DNA of 64,000 bases. It comes from Bog-473 sp963753115 (GTDB taxonomy: Bacteria; Actinomycetota; Acidimicrobiia; Acidimicrobiales; RAAP-2). Below are positions 60,932 to 64,000 of this stretch, piece by piece; the first letter of the stretch is position 1; each line of letters begins with the position of its first letter. The stretch is from positions 248,001-312,000 of the forward strand of contig CAVWBB010000007.1 of NCBI GenBank assembly GCA_963753115.1, written 5' to 3'. The translations under genes and the position numbers were made by a program. The notes beneath the pieces are model-generated. The model searched no databases, was not told the origin of the DNA, and saw nothing but the letters and a program-made list of their open reading frames with translations.

Positions 60932-62724
60932 CGTCATCGCCCCACCGGGCGTCCAGGAGCACGAGCTCCAGCTGCCGCCGTCGGTCCCCAGCGACGGCCA
61001 CGAGCCGCACCACGGCGGGCACGACGAGCATGGCCCCACCGGCCTCCTCAAGTGGCTGACCTCGACCGACCACAAGGTCATCGGGCTCAGCTACATGATC
61101 ACCGCCATCGTGATCTTCTACCTGTCCGGAATCATGGCGCTCATCATGCGGCTGCAGCTGACCTCGCCGCACTCGTCGCTCTTGAGCTTCTCGCAGTTCA
61201 ATGCGCTCTTCACCATGCACGGCAGCCTCATGCTGTACCTGTTCGCCGGCCCGTTCGCCTTCGGTGGCCTGGCGAACTACGTGGTGCCGCTGCAGATCGG
61301 CGCGCCCGACATGGCGTACCCCCGCCTCAACGCGCTGAGCTACTGGCTGTACCTGACCGGGTCCATCACCATGCTGATGACGGTCTTCGTGGCCGGCGGC
61401 GCGGCGCAGTTCGGCTGGGTGGCCTACGCGCCGCTCTCGAGCGCCACCAGCTCCCCCGGCGCCGGAGGCGACCTCTGGATCATGGCCCTGGCCCTCACCG
61501 GGTTCTCCGCCATCTTCACCGGCGTCAATCTCTGCGGGACCATCTTCTACCTGCGCGCCCCGGGCATGACCATGTTCCGCATGCCGATCTTCACCTGGAA
61601 CATGCTGGTGACCGGGATCCTGATCCTCATCGCCTTCCCGGTCCTCACCGCGGCGCTGATCATGCTCTTCGCCGACCGGCACTTCGGCACCCACATCTAT
61701 ACGGCGGTGGGGTGTCACCTCGTCAACGGCGCGCCCATGGCGTCATGCGGGTCCCCGCTGTTATGGCAGAACCTCTTCTGGTTCTTCGGCCATCCGGAGG
61801 TCTATATCCTTGGCGCTGCCGTTCTTCGGCATCGTCACCGAGATCCTCCCGGTCTTCTCCCGCAAGCCCGTCTTCGGCTACAAGGGCATGGTCTTCGCCA
61901 CCATGGCCATCGCCGCACTGTCCACCGGGGTGTGGGCGCACCACATGTTCACCACCGGTGCCGTGCTGCTGCCGTTCTTCTCCTTCTTGAGCCTGCTGAT
62001 CGCGGTGCCGACCGGCATCAAATTCTTCAACTGGATCGGCACCATGTGGCATGGCCAGCTCACCTTCACGACACCCATGCTGTTCTCCATCGGGTTCCTG
62101 TTCGCGTTCTTGATGGGTGGCGTGACGGGCATCATGCTGGCGTCGCCGCCGATCGACTTCGCCACCCACGACACGTACTTCGTGGTGGCCCACTTCCACC
62201 AGGTCCTCTTCGGCACCGCGGTGTTCGCCGGGTTCGCCGGGGTCTACTACTGGTATCCCAAGATGTTCGGCCGCATGCTCCGGGAGAGCCTGGGCAAGTG
62301 GCACTTCTGGCTGATGTTCATCGGCTTCTGGATCACGTTCATGCCCCAGTACGTCGTCGGACTTCTGGGCATGCCCCGCCGCGTGGCGAGCTACCCGTCG
62401 AACCTCGGCTGGCAGAGCTACAACGTCGTCTCGACGGTCGGTGCGTTCATCATTGCGGTGTCGTTCGCCTTCCTGCTGTGGAACTTCGTCGTCTCGTGGC
62501 GCAAGCCGATCCCCGCCGGGAACAACCCCTGGGATGCGCACACGCTGGAGTGGTACACCACCTCACCGCCACCGCACCACAACTACACCCACCTCCCGCC
62601 GATCCGCTCGGAGCGCCCGACGTGGGACGCCAACCACCCGGACGCGTTGACGGTGCCGCACGGACGGTCGGCGCACACCAACGGCAACGGGAAGTCCAAC
62701 GGGAAGGTGAAGGCCGGCGTATGA
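60924..62724 (+). CDS. ctaD: Cytochrome c oxidase subunit I (frameshifted)
   Basis: About 600 residues, haem-copper oxidase catalytic subunit with 12 expected helices. Haem a ligand His in FTMHGSLMLY; GHPEVYIL holds the CuB His and the cross-linked Tyr of the A-type K-channel; VWAHHMF gives the CuB His pair; VVAHFHQVLF the haem a3 and haem a ligands. The frame breaks exactly after PEVYIL: one surplus T at TT 61810-61811, then ALPFFGIVTEILPVF continues. A broken ctaD is unlikely in an aerobe, so a sequence error is most probable. GTG 60924 overlaps ctaC; the stop overlaps ctaF (ATGA). Confidence 0.95.
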
Positions 62725-63155
62725 AGATCGAGTCGCTCTTTTTGCTCTTCCTCGGCGCGTTCTTCGGCGCCATCGGCCTCTGGTACTGGTTCTGGGGCTA
62801 CGAGGACGGTGGCTCCGTGATGTTGCTCGGAGCGACATTGCTCGGCTTCCTGCCAGGGCTCTACTACTTCTTCTGGCACCGACGCTTCCACGGCCACAAG
62901 TACTTCTTCTGGGGCAAGGTCCACGCCGCGGGCGATCGCCCCTCCGACCGTGAGGACGCGGAGTTGGCCGACGGGGCCGGGACGATCGACTCGTTCCCCG
63001 GCTCCTCCATCTGGCCCTTCGTGCTCGGCATGGGCGCCTTCATGACGGTGCTCGCGCTCGTCTTCGGCACCTGGCTCCTCTTCATCGGCGTCCCGCTGAT
63101 CCTGACCGCGCTGACCGGCGTCACCGCCGAGAGCCGCCGGGGCGGCACGATCTGA
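62721..63155 (+). CDS. ctaF: Cytochrome c oxidase subunit IV (actinobacterial type)
   Basis: 144 residues. Helices at about 6-24, 32-51 and 95-135, with KIESLFLLFLGAFFGAIGLWYWFWGYEDGGSVML at the start (in two parts) and the conserved GLYYFFWHRR and IDSFPGSSIWPF segments of the actinobacterial CtaF family. Structural subunit that stabilises the oxidase in respiratory supercomplexes. Overlaps the ctaD stop by 4 bp; ctaC-ctaD-ctaF form one operon. ctaE (subunit III) is not here, as usual for Actinobacteria where it lies with the bc1 genes. Confidence 0.9.
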   Translation: MKIESLFLLFLGAFFGAIGLWYWFWGYEDGGSVMLLGATLLGFLPGLYYFFWHRRFHGHKYFFWGKVHAAGDRPSDREDAELADGAGTIDSFPGSSIWPFVLGMGAFMTVLALVFGTWLLFIGVPLILTALTGVTAESRRGGTI

Positions 63156-63173
63156 CCCAGCAGGGGCCACCGC

Positions 63174-63179
63174 TAGCCT
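63174..63179 (+). promoter_or_regulatory. Putative -10 (TAGCCT) of a leaderless promoter
   Basis: TAGCCT, seven bases, then GTG 63187 of the MFS gene. Confidence 0.5.
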
Positions 63180-63186
63180 GACCCGG

Positions 63187-64000
63187 GTGGCCGAAATGCA
63201 GACGAGTGCCCCCGACGGGCATGATCTCCCCCGGAGCCTCGTCGTCCTCATCGCCGTGGCCACCGGCGCGGTGGTGGCCAACCTGTACTACGCGCAGCCA
63301 GTGCTGCACGAGGTCGCCGGCACGTTCCACACCGGCCCCGGGCCGACCTCGGCCATCATCACGGCCACCCAGATCGGCTACGCCGCAGGCCTGCTGTTCG
63401 TCGTGCCCCTGGGCGACCTCCACCCGCGTCGTGGGCTCGTCACCCGGCTCTTCTGCCTGAGCGCGGTGGCGTTGGTCTGCTGTGCGCTCGCCCCGAGCCT
63501 CTGGGTCTTCACCGCCGCGTCCGTGCTCGTCGGCGGGGCCTCGGTGGCCGGGCAGGTGATGATCCCCTTCGCAGCCGACCTCGCGCCCGAGGAGCGGCGA
63601 GGCCGGGTCGTGGCCCGCATCATGACCGGGCTGCTCCTCGGCATCCTCCTCGCCCGCACCGTGTCCGGGCTGGTGGCCCAGGCCGCGGGCTGGAGGGCCA
63701 TCTACTGGCTCTCGGCCGCGCTCATGATCGTGTTCGCCGTGGTCCTCTGGCGGGCGCTCCCCGCCGAGGGCCCGCGCCCGCACCGCAGTTACGCCGAGCT
63801 CGTGGGTTCGTCGCTCCGCCTGCTCGTGACCGAGCCGGTGCTACGCCGGCGGGCCTGGCACGGGGCGTGCGCCTTCGCCTGCTTCAGCGTGCTGTGGACC
63901 TCGCTGGCCTTCCTGCTCTCGGGGAGCCCGTACCACTACTCCAACGCGGTCATCGGGCTCTTCGGACTGGTCGGCGCCGGCGGGATCGTGGCGGCCAACC
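63187..64000 (+). CDS. MFS transporter, N-terminal part (cut by window edge)
   Basis: At least 271 residues, open to the end of the window. GTG 63187 or ATG 63196 starts a 12-residue cytoplasmic segment; helices follow from SLVVLIAVATGAVVANLYYAQPVL. VPLGDLHPRRGLVTRLF is the loop 2-3 motif (GDxxxRRG type) and APEERRGRVVARIMTGLLLGILLART the loop between helices 4 and 5. NLYYAQPVL is typical of the sugar/drug exporter group near YnfM. About seven helices are visible; the remainder lies outside. Substrate unknown. Confidence 0.85.
   Translation, partial: MAEMQTSAPDGHDLPRSLVVLIAVATGAVVANLYYAQPVLHEVAGTFHTGPGPTSAIITATQIGYAAGLLFVVPLGDLHPRRGLVTRLFCLSAVALVCCALAPSLWVFTAASVLVGGASVAGQVMIPFAADLAPEERRGRVVARIMTGLLLGILLARTVSGLVAQAAGWRAIYWLSAALMIVFAVVLWRALPAEGPRPHRSYAELVGSSLRLLVTEPVLRRRAWHGACAFACFSVLWTSLAFLLSGSPYHYSNAVIGLFGLVGAGGIVAAN

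Noticed and set aside
57902..61081. Open frame of over 1000 codons on the minus strand
   Set aside because: It runs antisense through the crotonase-side membrane protein, tatA, the MBL hydrolase and ctaC, all with clear family motifs; the translation has no recognisable domain. Such shadows are expected in very GC-rich DNA.

Overview
The window is about 64 kb of very GC-rich DNA coding densely on both strands. It carries traits typical of Actinobacteria: F420-type luciferase-fold oxidoreductases, a mycofactocin cluster, a steroid C/D-ring (HIP) degradation operon, a KstR-like TetR regulator and an aa3-type oxidase operon with a lipoprotein-type subunit II. An acidimicrobial or related actinobacterium, possibly a metagenome-derived genome, fits best. 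This is inferred from gene content only; no rRNA or tRNA gene is visible.

Layout. 1-1.8 kb: two glycosyltransferases, the first cut by the window edge. 1.9-5.6 kb: echA20-ipdA-ipdB-ipdC, the enzymes that open the last two steroid rings. 5.6-9.1 kb (minus): a small HTH protein, then a fadA6-like thiolase, a DUF35 protein and a lipid-transfer-type thiolase homologue. 9.2-12.5 kb: a secreted esterase and an acyl-CoA dehydrogenase pair. 12.6-19.6 kb: two anchored propeller-like proteins, an alkylation-repair pair (alkA/ada fusion and ogt), an SDR, an acetyltransferase and a dienelactone-hydrolase-like enzyme. 19.7-24.2 kb: amidohydrolase, a second acyl-CoA dehydrogenase pair and a luciferase-fold oxidoreductase. 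24.2-28.2 kb: membrane protein, phosphatase, hydrolase and an FtsH-like AAA protease. 28.7-31.6 kb: aldehyde dehydrogenase and a PLP-dependent decarboxylase/lyase. 31.6-39.6 kb: mycofactocin genes mftA, B, C, E (minus, with an SDR and a UBP zinc-finger gene downstream), mftF (plus) and mftD about 2 kb further on. 39.7-45.6 kb: small enzymes and regulators, ending in a zinc alcohol dehydrogenase of the NDMA/mycofactocin-dependent type. 45.7-55.1 kb: cyclase, two TetR regulators, ABC transporter, D-aminoacylase, hydrolase, DedA protein and GH1 glycosidase. 55.2-63.2 kb: membrane proteins, crotonase, TatA, MBL hydrolase and ctaC-ctaD-ctaF. An MFS transporter runs off the right edge.

How it fits together. 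The steroid genes, the acyl-CoA dehydrogenase pairs, the thiolases and the F420-type oxidoreductase look like a catabolic island. A 15-bp palindrome, CTGACG-N3-CGTCAG, lies 23-34 bp before three catabolic genes (echA20, the amidohydrolase, the aldehyde dehydrogenase), and a degenerate copy lies before the thiolase operon. This suggests one regulon. Mycofactocin made by the mft genes would serve alcohol dehydrogenases such as the one at 44.4-45.6 kb.

Three window-wide patterns matter when reading the annotation. (1) At least fifteen conserved genes, including ctaD, mftD, mftF and ipdA, are broken by a single-base indel, often in a short homopolymer; sequence error is the likeliest cause, so these genes are described as whole. 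(2) Many genes start 5-8 bases after a TANNNT hexamer, as expected for leaderless mRNAs. (3) The 3' ends of at least five genes carry tandem repeats that copy the stop codon.
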